Source: Heterodera schachtii (lineage: Eukaryota > Nematoda > Chromadorea > Rhabditida > Heteroderidae). From it: a DNA stretch of 64,000 nucleotides. The notes beneath the pieces were generated by a model. The model searched no databases and was not told where the DNA came from. It was given only the letters and a program-made list of their open reading frames with translations. The stretch's first letter is position 1. Every line of letters starts with the position of its first letter. Of this stretch, positions 43,132 to 57,200 are shown in pieces. The stretch covers positions 125,254 to 189,253 of the forward strand of contig SIJG01000062.1 in assembly GCA_023374025.1 (NCBI GenBank), written 5' to 3'. Position numbers and translations under genes: made by a program.

Positions 43132-46100
43132 AAGCAAGTTGGAAAACTAAAATCTCATATAAATGAATAAAAACTATGCTTAATTTCAAAATTTCAAACA
43201 ATTAAAAAGTGCTAATGTCATTAAAAAGAATCAACGAACAAGCAATGTACAAAATTGCCATGATGAAATTCAATCCCATTTAGTAAAATATCCTTAACAA
43301 ATCGTAATTGTATTACATTTATTCTGTATCCCCCCCCCCCTCCAAGGCCCCCTTGCATCCTAAATTTTTATGCAAAAATAGTAATTTTGTTGATTTTTCA
43401 GTTTCCTTGGTGGTAACCCTCCCCCAGACCTAGGCTCACACAAATTTTTCAAAAATTTCGCAATTTTTCAAAAATAACAATTTTTTGATGAAAATCTGCT
43501 AAATGGCTCAAAATCGCTTAGAAATCGTCGCACAGGGGCTGGGTGCCACCCCCCAAGCCGTAATCCTGGAAATCCTGGGAACGTCCTTGTTTAGCTTATA
43601 GAATGTTTGTTAAAAATGTTGTTTCTGATATTAAAAAATAAATTCAATGAATTTTTTTCTTGTAATTAAGACGCCTCAATGATCGCGATATGGAATCCGC
43701 ACTTTTCAATAGCAATTAGAAATTTCATTACAGCCAAAACTTCGCTGAATTTGGCGCATCCTGATAGCACAGTAGGTGAATGAATTGAATTGACTTGAAA
43801 CAATTAAAAACTATCATTCGTTATGGTTAAAATACGAAGTATAAAGATTAGAAAGTAATAGTGATTTTAAAATTCCTTATTAAATTATATTTTCCTTATT
43901 CAAAAACAAAAATTATATTGAATAAAATTTTCTTAACGATATTTTTGAAGCATAAATTTTAAGTAGCCAATCTTCTAATCCAAAATGTAAAGAAAATTTC
44001 CAGATTACGAGAAATATTTTATTTGTTATAATTAAAATATTTTTTTTATATATATGCATATATAAAGTTTGTTAGCAATAAAAAATATATATAGCTATCT
44101 TTAAATTTAAAAAATCTCATTGAGACACCAAGATAAAGACAATTTGAATATAGATAATAAAAAAATTTCATAGTTAAAAGAAAAAGAATACTAGCAAATT
44201 GAAAAGTTAATACTTCAAAATAAATGTATAAAAAAGGTTATAATTATTAACATTTTATTAATAGACATTAAAAAATAAAGAAGGCAACAATAATAAAATA
44301 AACGACTTAAATAACTTAATCATAAAAACTATTTATTAAAAAATTAAGACAATTTTACCCAATTGAGGCTAATGACATTGGTTCAAAATGGACATGAAAT
44401 AATTTCACAAATGAATAAAAATTTGTCATTACATTAATTCCTAATAAATTAAAAAAATAAATTTATCTAAATAATTTTTTAATGTTAAAAAAATCATATT
44501 AAACAAGATAGATAAATGATAGATTTGTATTTTATAATATTCTTTTATAATTGAATAAATAAAAAATTTTTGTGAGGAGAAATTATATACATATAAAATG
44601 TTTCTCCATTTGTATTATCTCACACCGCAATATTCATAATAGGCGGTAATTCTTAAGATTGCGAATAAAAATGTAAAAAAAATAAAAGTTGTTAATGAAA
44701 AATAATGGATTATCCACCTGTAAAATTTATTTAAAATAAACGTTTATTAACAAATTGCACTTTAAAAAATTATATTTAAATAAAAAACTTACTGGCAAAC
44801 ATACGATAAAAATTTTCAAATAAATAAACTCATCAAAATTTAGACAGCCGAGACTGTTGCTGTGAAATAAGAATTTTTTAAATTTTTAACAAGAAATCTA
44901 TAAATTCTCAAAATTCTGAAAATATGTAGAAACAAAAACATTACAAAAATTTCGAAATTTTTGGTTCTTTGGGGCATTTAAGAAAAATCTTTCTTTAAAA
45001 AATCTTCATAACAATGCAAAAGTATATGAAAAAATCCCAAATATTTACCAAATATGTATAAATCCCCGAAATACGTAAAATATGTTAATAAAAGTCCCGA
45101 TTTTTGTTCGCAAACACAAAGAAATGTTTTGCCTACTATTTAGACCATGTAGAATATAGGGAAAAAATATGTATTTCATAAATTTGCAGCTCTACACATC
45201 ACCTTTTGCTTATGTCAAAATTTTTTGAAAAGGTGGAAAAATTAAATGCAGCCAATTCATCTACATTTTTTAATTATAAACAATTTAAATGGCTATCAAA
45301 TTTATTATAAAATTTTAATTATAAAAACATTAGAATTTTTATTTATTTTTTCATTTGAAACTCCAAAAAAAATTTTTAAAGAATGAGCACTTCTTTGGTA
45401 GCCAATTACTTTTTCATTACTACATATTTTTTCTGATCAAAAATTAATATAACGATAAAAATTGAAGAAAATATTTCTTAATTTTATGCAGTGCTTCAAT
45501 CGAAAATTTTAAAAAATAAGATCATCAGGTCCAAATATCAGATTTTTTGGTCGAAAACCAGAACATTTATCAAAAATTGCTTTAAATCGCTTAAGATAAT
45601 AAATTTTTGATTTTTAGACATAAAAATAAATTTAAAATAACAATAATTTTTTTCAATTTAATAAATTTATAAAGAATAAACTAAAAAAGTTTCTAAATTA
45701 AAAATTTTGAAAAATTCCTTTAAAAAGGGACATGATATGCTTTTTTATAATAAATTAAATTATCAATTAAAATACTTTTCTTTGAATATAAAAAATAATA
45801 TTAGCAATAATTTTATTTATAAATTCTTAAGACAATTTAAACATATTTTTTTAAGGTAGCCAATTCACAACGTCAAGATACTTTATAAAGCGTACTCGAG
45901 AAATTATTAAATTAATTAAATTGGATAAATTTGTATATTTATATCATGTAACAAATAAAAAATTATTATTAGTATATTGAAAACAAGGGCGTAGGCAGGG
46001 GGGGGGCTGAGGGGCTAAATCCCCCCCCCCCCCCGAAACCCAAAAAATAAAAAAAAATCAGTAACTTTTTTAAAATTTAAGCAATTTTTCTTAACAAATT

Positions 46101-46329
46101 TGCATTAAAATACTTAAAAATTTTCCCGGCGGCGCCTATCGGCACTACCGAACCCCATTTTACCATATTTTTGAAAAATAGAGGCCAAAATGGCAAAAAA
46201 TAGTAATTTTTTTGCGAAAAATGCCGAAAAATTTTAAAATTCGGATAAATAAAATTCACATAATTGTTAGGCACAACAGATATACTCATTAACTTAAAAT
46301 ACAACAAAACACGCCGGACCTCCTCCCCT
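43132..46329. other. Very AT-rich stretch with a possible isolated exon
   Basis: Mostly low-GC DNA without a gene. 43671-43771 is open (WNPHFSIAIRNFITAKTSLN in one frame), lies after TTGTAATTAAG and ends CAGTAG|GTGAAT, so it could be an exon, but nothing joins to it clearly. 45000-45180 is a decayed MITE of the ACATATTTT family. A GC-rich palindrome is at 46126-46151. Confidence 0.45.
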
Positions 46330-46795
46330 GGGGCCGTAGTCAAAGAAGGTGGTTATGGTTAAATAACCACTACCATCATGGTTTACCCGTAGTAAATGAG
46401 CAACCACGGGTTCATGGTCATTTAACCTGGTTATTTGACCATGATGGTTGGTGGTTTTTGAACGCACAGTAAAAGAACATGGTTGGTGGTTACCTAATGC
46501 ATAATAATAATTTATTTTTATTGCTTTTACAAATATTCTAGGGCTTTTAAACCTTATTTTGCCTATTTATCTATTATGACAAGTGCAAATTTTAATAAGT
46601 TCACGGTAGAAAGTTGGTGGTAAAGTGAAAGAAGATGGTTGGCGGTTAAATAATGGTGGTTGCTGGTTGCTCCAGCAGAAAATTTACCATCTTCTTTTAC
46701 TGCCGTTTTTCACATGGTTGGTGGTTATTTGACCAGGTCAAATGACCATGGTTAAATGACCTGGTCAAATAACCACCTTCTTTGACTACGGCCCC
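46330..46795. mobile_element. PIF/Harbinger-like MITE, 464-466 bp
   Basis: The ends GGGCCGTAGTCAAAGAAGG and CCTTCTTTGACTACGGCCC are perfect inverses, with CTG on both sides (possible 3-bp duplication). GGGCCGTA ends with a 3-bp duplication suggest the Harbinger group. The interior repeats GGTTATTTGACCATG words. Confidence 0.65.
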
Positions 46796-46804
46796 TGGCG
46801 GCGC

Positions 46805-47408
46805 CCGGTAAATTGGACACCGGAAAATTGGACACCAGAAAATTGGACACTAATGGAAAATTGGACACCGGAAAATTGGACACTATTTCATATAAATGAA
46901 TTATTAATTAAAAATAAATAAAACCAAAATTTTGGTTAGGCTAAAAGATTTTTATTTTAATATGAACATTTAATTTATAAGCTTGATAAATGGCGGTAAA
47001 TATTGTTATCATTATTTTTTTGAACACTAGCAAAATAAAACCATCATATCATTCATAAAGAAAAAAAAATTTTTGTTTTAGATAGGGTCCCATTTTTCGT
47101 TGACTTGACTACTTGACCAATGACTGCCGATTTTTGTGCAATTTTTTGATACCTTGGCCAATAATCGTGCATACTGAAACTGATACACTATAAGTATCAC
47201 AATTCATTAATCAATTTACCCCAGAAAAATTTATTTTTCACTTAATTCCTGTGTTTATTTTTTTAAATAGGAATTTGGTGTCCAGTTTTCCGGTGTCCAA
47301 TTTTCCTTTGGTGTCCAAAATTCCGGCAGTGTCCATTTTTCCGCTTGGTGTCCAATTTTCCGGTGTCCAGTTTTCTGGTGCCCAATTTTCCAGTGTCCAA
47401 TTTACCGG
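46805..47408. mobile_element. Fold-back MITE of CCGGAAAATTGGACA words
   Basis: It starts CCGGTAAATTGGACACCGG and ends with the inverse. Each arm has 5-8 tandem variants of CCGGAAAATTGGACAC; the middle is AT-rich. No target duplication is clear, because a poly-C run follows. Confidence 0.8.
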
Positions 47409-50400
47409 TCCCCCCCCCCCCCTGGCCCAAAAGTTTTTTGGAAAAAAGTGCCGCAAAAAAATTGTTAAAAATTTAATTTTTTGATCCGGATGCATTGAAT
47501 TTACGATTTTCTTATTTCCTCCCAAAATTATTAAAATCGACAATGGGAGACGAAAATATAAATATTTGATACATTTTGATTGAATAAATTGTTAAAAATA
47601 ATTGATTTTAAGCAATTTTGCAAATGTTCTTATTTTTCACCCTAAAATCATATTTTTTGGCCTTTTTATTCTTATTTTGAAAATTTTGAGATAGAAACCC
47701 TGTTTTTTGATGTTTTTGGTAAAATTGGAATGATTCAGAGAAATTGAATCGTCTTATGCTACATTTTAGAACCCAAACACGAAACTTTTGAAATTTTGCT
47801 TCAAAATGAAAGGTGTTCCCTCGCCAAAGCACTGAAAATATCAGAGAAATTCAACGCGCACAAAGAAAAAATATATAAATCTTTATGAAGTAATTGTGGC
47901 AAAATTAATTTAATTGACTAAGTTTAATAAATTTTTATTAACTATCAAATGAATCAAAATTAAAGATTTTCAATATTAAAGATAAACCTATGTTTTCATT
48001 TTATTCAATTCAAAATTAACAGCTGTGATTAACAAATCGATGAATTAGCTAACTTTGTCAGTAAATTTAAAAAGTATTGCGTCAATAAAAACCAAAAACT
48101 CACCAAATTTTACGATTTTGAGCCAATTTAATCCGTCCAATTCAATAAACGTAAAAATAATTAAAAGTTCATTTGCTAAGTTACGGATTTCATACATCCG
48201 CTACTAAATCGACGGAGAGGCCATGATAAAAACTTAGAAGATATTTAAAACAAAGCCTTAATATGCAAAGATAAAAATGTTAAAAAAGTATCATTTAATA
48301 CAAAAAATTAATTATAAATTCATAAAGTATCAATTGATATGACCATATATGTAGGGATTCGTTGAAATTACAAGGTTTTTAAATTTAATGTTGTTAAATG
48401 AAAAGATATTTAATTTTTATAATTAATTTTATAAAAAATTATTATTCAGAAACATCGATTTTTGCGGAGATGCACTTCCTCGATCGGGAATTGCTGGTGC
48501 GTAATGTCAAAGATATTTATAAAAATCAAAAAAGATACATCATTTTAAGTGTATAAACCACATGTTAATAACAGGAATTCAAAAATTAAAAAGATGAAAT
48601 AATTTCAAAGGAAATACAAAACTGAAAATAAATAACAAAATTAATAATAAAAAAAATGCCAAAAAGAAAAAATTTTATGTGATAATTAAATTAAACTTAT
48701 AAAATATACATATTTAAACCATTAAAAGGAATTAATAGTTTTATCTAGCATAAAATAAAATATAGCATTTTTATAAATTATGAAAATTATAAACTCAAAA
48801 ATAATTTTGATAACCAGATGAATTCATCGAGGAAAAAAAGAAATGTGTAAATCAATAAAAATAGAAATATGCTTGTTATTTAAAATCAAAAACAAATTTT
48901 TAAATAAAAAACTATGTTCAAGATTTCATATAACTGAAGAAACACTGACAACATTATAGCGAATCAAAAATTTAGCGATTGCCTATATTTTGGATGGAAA
49001 TGGCAGTGTATGTCGACTTCTCACGAACATGATACTGTCAATTTAATATATTACAGTATATAAATGATATATTGAATATTCTGATTAAAATAATTTATGA
49101 GGTTATGGAGATTTTCTTGCATTTTTTGTGCCCAACGTGGCATTCAATGGGAAAGATCAGAGTTTCTTAAATAATTATTTGAAAAGCAAAAGCATTCAAA
49201 TTTTCACTTTAAACATAAAACAACTAATATATAATTTAAGTATATAATCAGTTCGAAAAGATAAATAAATTTATATGATTTGGTCATTAAATTAATTAAC
49301 TAAAATAAATTAATATAAAATCTAAACATGAAAGGCTTTTCTATCATTAAATAAATTTTTAGGTTATAAACTCAAATCGATAAAATGACCACAAGGTTCA
49401 CAAAAATTAAAAATGATAAATTCAATGATTTTCATCAAATATTTAAATCATTTATGTTTTATAATAACTAATATAAGATTACAGTGTATTTATGGAAATT
49501 TAAATTTTTGACATTCAGCTTAATTTGTAAAAATGTTTCATCATTTATTTATAAATGCTATCATTTCATACGGCGGTATCAATCTGCGCATTAAAACTAA
49601 AGTATTAAGAAGGAAATGGCAGCATTATCATGAGAACAAAAATAAAATAACTACTTGCAGCAACCCAGAAGATTAGCAGCAAGAGTAGCACGATTTCTCG
49701 AAAATGACGTGAAATTTATTAAAAAAATAACTTTTTATATCTTAAAAATATCAATTAACATTTATAAAAATAAAAAAAATTAAAAGCTAAAACCGAATAG
49801 ATTTTGTAAATTTATGAGCAAGCAAAAATAGTAAACTATTGATTCTATTGTGAAACAAACATTTTGTATGTTGAAATATATTCTATTTAGTTATAAATAC
49901 AAAATTTAAATGAAGACTACATTTTTAAATTTCTAAAATACACGTTCATAAATACCCCTCACTAGCCCAAAGAATTATTCGTATTCGTAATCTTAAAATT
50001 TCAAAAATATCACTGACTTTCAAAAAAGTTATGGCCAGAAATTGAAACTAGAGTGTATTTTATAAACAGGTTTTGTCCAAAAAATGAATAATTTTGCGAA
50101 TTTGAGCCAATTTTCTAAGTAAAAATCGAACCAAGGCAAAAAAAAGAAGAAATACTGGAGGTTTAGCCACAAGGCTATATGTTTCTTGTCCTTTACGATT
50201 CAAGAACTGATCAATTATAATTTCTTCTCAAAAAATTTTCCTTTTTCCCAATTTTAAAAAAACTCTCTCAACCCCAATATCAAATAGATACAAATCTGGA
50301 GCAAAAATTGATATTTTGTTTTAGAAAATACTGTTTCAGAAATAGGATAGGTTTTTTCAAATTTAGGCCACGGGAGCTCAGGAAAAAATTAGGTAAAAAG

Positions 50401-50727
50401 CTGAAAATGTTATCCCTCGTTAATTAAGATAAAAATAAGATTCAAGAAACATCAATAAATAATTTATTGAAATTTTAAAATTAATAAAATATTTAAAATA
50501 AAAATGCTTTAATAATTAAAGAGTTCAACTTAAAAAGGTAGAGAAAAAGGTAGAGCAAAAAAACTAAAACTAATATTAAAGCAAATAAACAGAATTGCAA
50601 AAAAAAGAAGAAATAAATAAACACTATAAAAAATATACTTCATTTATTCCAATAGGGATTATTAGAGTTAGTTGGTATCAAATTCATAAAATTTAAAAAT
50701 GAAATAATAAATCGTTTAAATATAAAA
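47409..50727. other. Very AT-rich stretch with scattered GC-richer islands
   Basis: No supported gene. Islands of 40-90 bases (about 48190-48230, 48455-48510, 48965-49040, 49120-49165, 49570-49640, 49665-49720) stand out from the AT-rich background. Some follow acceptor-like sites (ACTTGCAG at about 49660, then QPRRLAARVARFLENDVKF). They may be remnants of a gene with small exons. Confidence 0.35.
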
Positions 50728-50803
50728 CTAGCGGGTGTGTGCTTGCGTGTTTCTGGGGTGCTTAAAGCGCTTCGCGCTTGGGAGCTTCGCTACCTAGGCT
50801 TGT

Positions 50804-50903
50804 GTTAGGGTTTTTGCGTCAGCCGACATGCACTTGGTTTCACTCATGTGATGAGCTGACACATTGCATTTTTCAGTGCAATGGAAACCGGAAGTTCCCT
50901 AAC
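50804..50903. repeat. ~100-bp hairpin block, copy near the Helitron 3' end
   Basis: It starts TTAGGG, ends CCCTAA, contains GCCGACATGCACTTGGTTTC and a stem CATTGCA/TGCAATG, then GGAAACCGGAAGT. It is the same block, in the same direction, as 58145-58242. Confidence 0.85.
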
Positions 50904-51205
50904 TCGCACGTCATCCCTCCTCCCTCCCTTATCCAGGTGGCAGTACTTTATATCCATATTTAAGTGCAGGGTGAGAATGGGGCGGCATCGGAACAGTACC
51001 GCACACACTGGACTATAGCTCGTTTGATTTATGCAATAGAGATCCAAGGCTTTGCACATACTCATGATAAGCGCTAAATGGCAAATAACCTGGAGGCCCC
51101 ATAAGGGCCGACCAGTTTCAAGACTATGCTCCAGGCTATCACCATCTCGCACTCAATGTGTTAATGTGAAATCAGTTGGCATGCCAACCTGGCTGGATTG
51201 CTCTT

Positions 51206-54200
51206 TTATTGCAATTTGAGCATGTTTTTGGCTACAATGTTCAGCACTTTCGCTTGACCTTGGGCATCGATCTCCCTTTTTGGAGCATACACACGGACAT
51301 TGTTGCCGTCCGTTGCTCGAGAGAAGGCCGTGTATAATTGACCATGGGTAAATACTTCCCTTTCCAGGTCAATGCCGACAGTGCGGATTGTTTGGCCCTG
51401 ACCTTTTTGAATGGTCATAGCGAATGCAGGCTTAATTGGGAACTGCAAACGCTCGTATTTCAGCCCACCAGGCGTTTTGTCCTCGAAGACATTGCGAGAT
51501 CTTTCAAGGAAAAACCTCACTTGGCCACCAATAGCATTGCTATTGATTACACGACCGACAAGGCGATCATCGCCAAGTTCTTCGAGGACTATGCGGGTGC
51601 CATTGATCAGTCCTTCCTTATCACTTTTATTGATAAGAAGGACGACGACGCATCCGACTTTAAGCCGGAGACTGTGTGGGGGCATGCCCGAGTCTGTGCG
51701 CCGGTTCAACGCAGCCACTTCGGACTCGATCTCATCGATGTCCAGTGGGCGGTCGTCAAGGGGCTTATCCGTGGACAAGTATTCCCGCATATGACCTGGC
51801 ACATTCGCCATCATGATGTCGTTGACTTCGTCGCACGTGTCAATGTGCGGAGCGAGAATCAAACGATTGAGCAGCTCCTTGTCATTGCCAAGGAGTTGTT
51901 GGAAGTTAGGATAGACATAGTCTATCAGCTCTTCCTTGCTCTTAACGAGGAACTGCCGAGGAATCCAGAAGTGCTCTCCGGTTTCTCCGAGCCCAATTTG
52001 GCGGCACATTTGCAAGTACGCTTGCTGACCTTTGCCCAATCTCTGGTTGATGGTCAATTTCATTGTGGTGAATTGACGAAACAACGGAGAAGTTTGAAAG
52101 CAGGCCGTAACTTGTGCGGTTATGCCTTCATGAGGCACGACCGGCAGTGACTGTTTGAAGTCACCGCTGAAAATGACCGTCTTTCCTCCGAAGGGAAGGT
52201 CCTTGTACTGGGGAATTGCCATTTCTTTGCACACACGATCAATGACCTCAATCACCGTATTGTGAAGCATGGTGATTTCATCAATGATGATGAGTTGTGC
52301 CTCACGAATCCGTCGGGCAAAGAAGCTCTCAAGCGGAATGCTTGGAAGCTTGTCCAGTGATACATCTCTGCCCAGTCGGAAGGTGGAATGGGCTGTCTTC
52401 CCATACGGCAGCAAAATAGCTGCACACCCAGTGGATGCCGTGGCAAGCACTTTGTGATTGTATGGGGCCTTCCGCAATCGCCTTATAATTTGGCCAAACA
52501 GAAATGTTTTCCCGGTCCCTCCGTCGCCGAATATAAAGAATCGGCGAGGTACAGTCGCATCCCTTGGGTTCGACTGAATTGCCTTAACAACAGCATCAAA
52601 GACCGCTTGTTGGTCGGTGTTGAGTGGCGGAGGAGTGTTTTGCAGAGGCCGAGGATTTGGTTGGCCAGGCGGCAAATTCAAATCATCATCGCCAAAGAAA
52701 AATTCATTAATTGCCGCATTTGTATTTTTGGCAATTGAGTTTGGCGGGTCTGGCAGGCCAAAATGCACACAGCTTAAATTAAAGCAGCTGTGCAGCCGCC
52801 AATCTATGTCGGCTAGGGCTTCAAGCTCTGCTGCTTGGCGTTGTGCCGGTGTGGTAATGCCTTGAGGAAAGTACATTTGGTCTTTGTACTTGTTCCACAA
52901 TTCGACGGCATTACTGGGCTGGCCATAAACGAGGATGCTCATGAAGAGCCACCTCATTTGATCAGGCCATCGTGACAATGCTGCCTCAGCGAGAGTTTTG
53001 TCCCAGATTTTGTCGTCCTCAAGAAGACCGTGCCTTATTGCAGCATCAGTAAAAGAGGTGCAAGGCTGACCATTGACCATTTTAAGATGGTCAGGGTCAC
53101 CGGGAAAGTGGCGCATAAGTGAATATAGCGCAAACCTTTCCGGGTCTTTTGGTGGGACAGGGACAATTCGACCAATTGGGGGCCTTTTGATGGGCTTCCT
53201 TTTGTAAAGAACCCATTTATCCTTATCCCATCGGAATTGCTCCGGGACCTTTTCGAAAAGCATGTCCTTGAACTTAGGATCATGCCGCCATTCATTTTGC
53301 CATTGTTTCCAATAGGCTGAGCATTGTGTTTCCGGCAGTGTGCCTTGCTGGATTTGCTGAGCTTTACTCACCAGCTGGAAAGCCCTATATACAATGGACT
53401 GTTGATTTGGCAAATGAATCCTCAATTTGACAACGTGGTGCGAAAGCCGAACATATGGTGTTGAGTTAACAACGGCATATGCCTCCGTAGCACCACGGAA
53501 GTTCATTTTGGCATATTGAGCCGGCTCATCGATACCGATTTTGTTGCCGGACTCTTCTTTGCACTCGACATAACAATGTCCAGGACCTTTGAATGGGTAC
53601 TTTAGTGCATATTTTATATTTGCTTTGTTACCGTACGCAAATAGCACATTGTGATGTACCCGATAGCGCAGTAAAACATAAGGGTTATACGGCACGACCT
53701 GTGAGTTGTCGTATATTAAGCCGTTTACCTCTATATTGGCACCACCATCCTGGGGTGCAGGCCGGTAATACAACGCAGGCCTGTCGGGCCGCAAAATCGT
53801 GCAATTGGAGTACGGGGCTGGGAAGCCCTTTTTACAGCGACCGTAATATTGGTCACGAGTACCACACCAACTTTCGCTGCATCTGTGCAGCTGCAAATGC
53901 ATCAATTCGCGAACTTGGCGATGCATTTCCGCGATGGGAGTGTCATCACCTTTTTCAGGCAAAAGTGGAATGTGAGCCCAAATGTATTGCTGAATAACAT
54001 CTGGAACTGCATCCAGGTCAGTCTGGGCCACAATGTGTGCATGCGGGCCTCCACGGCCTTGGAACTCCATGGACTCTCCTGATCCAAGGATTGTTCCAAA
54101 GAACTTTTTTTCGTAAAGTTCTTCGCGGAATTCAGCAATTTTGCTGATCCACACACGCATCCACATATCAAAACGGTCAGTGAATACTTGACCGTTGTTG

Positions 54201-57200
54201 TATAAGTTCGCTTTGAACTCTGGCCACTCACGATTGTTTGTGAATGTGATGAAGAGCCGCGCCTTTTTTGGGTTATGACAACGCGCAAAAATGGTATTGC
54301 AATTCTCATACATTTTCTTCCAATATTGGAGGCAGTTAACATTGTTATCGTTAAAACGAACAACACTGCCAATGTCATCAACAGTTCTCTGTTGGGCATT
54401 GGGGTTCTGTCGTGCCTGCTGCTTGTTGTATTGGTTGACCAAATATTGCAGCAAATTTTTTGGAGTGCTGATCCGCAGGTCCATGTCAGGTCTGCGCAAG
54501 AATGTGGCGACTTGCCAATCTATTTTTGCGGCCTGATCAAGAACCCAGCGTTGGCCAAGCCCTCCACCACATGATAAAATATGGTGGTATTGCATCTTCA
54601 CGTTTTCCTCCCTTATTGCGAGATAATACTTGCAATGATCTCGCAGGGAGACAAATTTTTTTGATTTGTCAATTTGGCCATAAAGTGAAGACGTAGAGGC
54701 AACTGACCCAGCATCAGAAGATGCAACCGACTGAGTGTCACACGAATCATTGCCTGATTCGGCCTCAGAGTCGAATAAGCTGACTACATCTTGATCGCTT
54801 TTTCGCTTTCGCGATGGCGGCCTAGCATATTTAATGCCAGTGATATAACCATCATCGCCCATTGGCTTTATCAATGGGTATGTCAAGCTGTCAGTCCAAG
54901 GATTGAAAGGAGCAATTTCATTCAATTGCCCTTGCCTGTTTTCGACCCAAATCCCCTTTTGCGGAGGCACTCCAGTGGGGTCCGCGTGAATTGCGAACAT
55001 TCCCTCACCCGTTGAAGGGGTGATTATTTGGTGCGGGTGGAGCTTTGGGTCTTTTAGAGCAGCAGGGGTTCTGCGCTCATTCAACAAAGTCATACGGAAG
55101 AAGCGGAGTTCTTCCGGGTTCTGTTTTTTGAGGAGCTCCTGGAGCTGCTCACGCGCCTGCTTATATGCTTGCGCAGCAGGGTGATACTTTTGGATCATTT
55201 CTACCAAAAGCTCTAGGGTCGCTTCATTAAGCTCATGACCCTGCACAAACGCATCTTCGTTTTTAACATTTTCCCCAGTAAATATGGGGTTGTTTCGACG
55301 CATTTCCATAGCCTCGACTGGGTCCAAAATGTATAGCTGGCCAAAGCCAGGGATCTGGGTTGTCCCAGCCTGCATGCTGCTTATGCGGCGATGGAATTCT
55401 CCGTTAAGGATAACGGCCATCGGACCACCAGCAGGGCTCGGCTTATTTCCAGCGGAAACACTTGCAAATTGGAGCAAGTTATTATAACGCGACATGCGTC
55501 GCACAAACTCTTTACCCTGTTTTGGCTGGTTTTCACCAACGATAAGCTCCATAAGCTCTTGAGGGTGTGGGTTCAGTTTTGGCAACACAACCCTTCCTTT
55601 TCGGCAGCATAGGCTGCTGTCTTCGTGAAGGAAGAGAAGAGCTCCACAATGGGGGCATTTGTGGTCACCAAGATTTCCGGAATGAGAATATTCCGGAAAA
55701 TGTTTTGCTGCAGCAGCAGCGCAGTGCCAGCCGTTGTGCACCATAAGGCAACGTTTTGTTAACGGTATTGCTGGCCCCAGCATATTAGTTCGTGGCCGAA
55801 CTGTTAGTGCGGGTGAAGGCGAACGGCTTGCAGATGCCGAAAGCCTTTTTTGAACACGCAAAGAACGCCTTGGTGGCGTTTTCGGCCTGACAAATATCAC
55901 ATCGTCTGCCTGCGCGATTGGCTCCTGCTGTATGCAAGAGTCGGATACAACTCCAAGAGAGTCAGCTTGGTTTTCACCGGCCACTTGGGCTTGGGTGAGT
56001 ATGGCATTAACTGCCTGTCCACTCGTCTGCGGTTCGATTATCGTTAAGTCATTTTGATCATCAACTTCCATTGGCTCAACGGCCTTGGAGGTTAACTGCA
56101 CTTCATCCGCATGTCGGTAGACAATTGGGCAAGGAGTAGGTACCCCTTCCCTTGCATGATATGGCACATTATCAGAGCCATAAAGCTCGTTGATATGCCA
56201 TAAAATGCGCTTCTTTTCATAATTGATGGATAAGTCTGGCAGAATAAACGTGTGATTGTTCATCAGCCAGGATTCAGCATATAGGCACACGAAGTACCCA
56301 CAGCTGTTCCCATCATTTTGCTTTGTCAATTGCTGAACGTATTCAACAGCAATTGGCGGACTCCCGGGCACTAACTCAGTAATTATTGACTGGATGAGTG
56401 CCGTTCTCTCATCACTCAAGCTGCTCATATGCAGTGAGTCAACGAAGTATGCACCATGTGCAACATCGTAGACAATGAGAGTCCAGTGATTTGGGAAGTG
56501 AAGTGGCAAAAGCACCACTTCAGGAACCACATTTGGGTCATACCCAAAGACGCAATTCTTCAAGGTGCGAATTCGAGGAACATCAGTTCTCGATGCCATG
56601 GAATCCACAACTACTGTTTTGCGTTGCGAAATGCTTGCGATGTACGCTAAATAGGCAAGGGTAAAGCCGCTATTTAGCCATTCATTTGGCCTGTTCCAGC
56701 AGGTCTCAATGAATCTTGGGCCAGAACGTGGGCCTTGCGCTGTTTCGCCATCACGCTCGTAAAGGCCAACATCTGCCCATCTCCGAATTTTGCAGGCCAT
56801 ATTTCGCGATGTGGCGAAATTAATTTGCACTGTGCTGAAGTTTATCTTTTCAGGCACAGTTGGCAAAACGGCCACCGATGTGGTAGCTTTAGAGCTCTGG
56901 TCCATTGACGAGCTCTCGCTCATGGAATCATTATCTTTGCTCTTGCCTGAGCCTGCATGGCCACCTCTTTTTTTGGATGGTCGCCCTCCACGGTTCCTTT
57001 GCGAAGAAACGGGAGTCGAAGCAATTGCCTCATGTTCAAAAGTTGGACCAGTTTCTGAGATCCTTGCTTTTTTACTGGGTTGCGGAGTATCGCTATTTTG
57101 AGGGGCCGATGTGCTTTGTGTGTCGGCAGAGGACACACTGTGTTGCGAAGCCATAATTGACTCAGCTCCGGCTTTTGAAGGTCTACCCCTTCTTTTACTT

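Noticed and set aside
51338..52150. 270-codon frame opposite the Helitron helicase
   Set aside because: Antisense shadow of the helicase domain, which has all Pif1 motifs on the minus strand.
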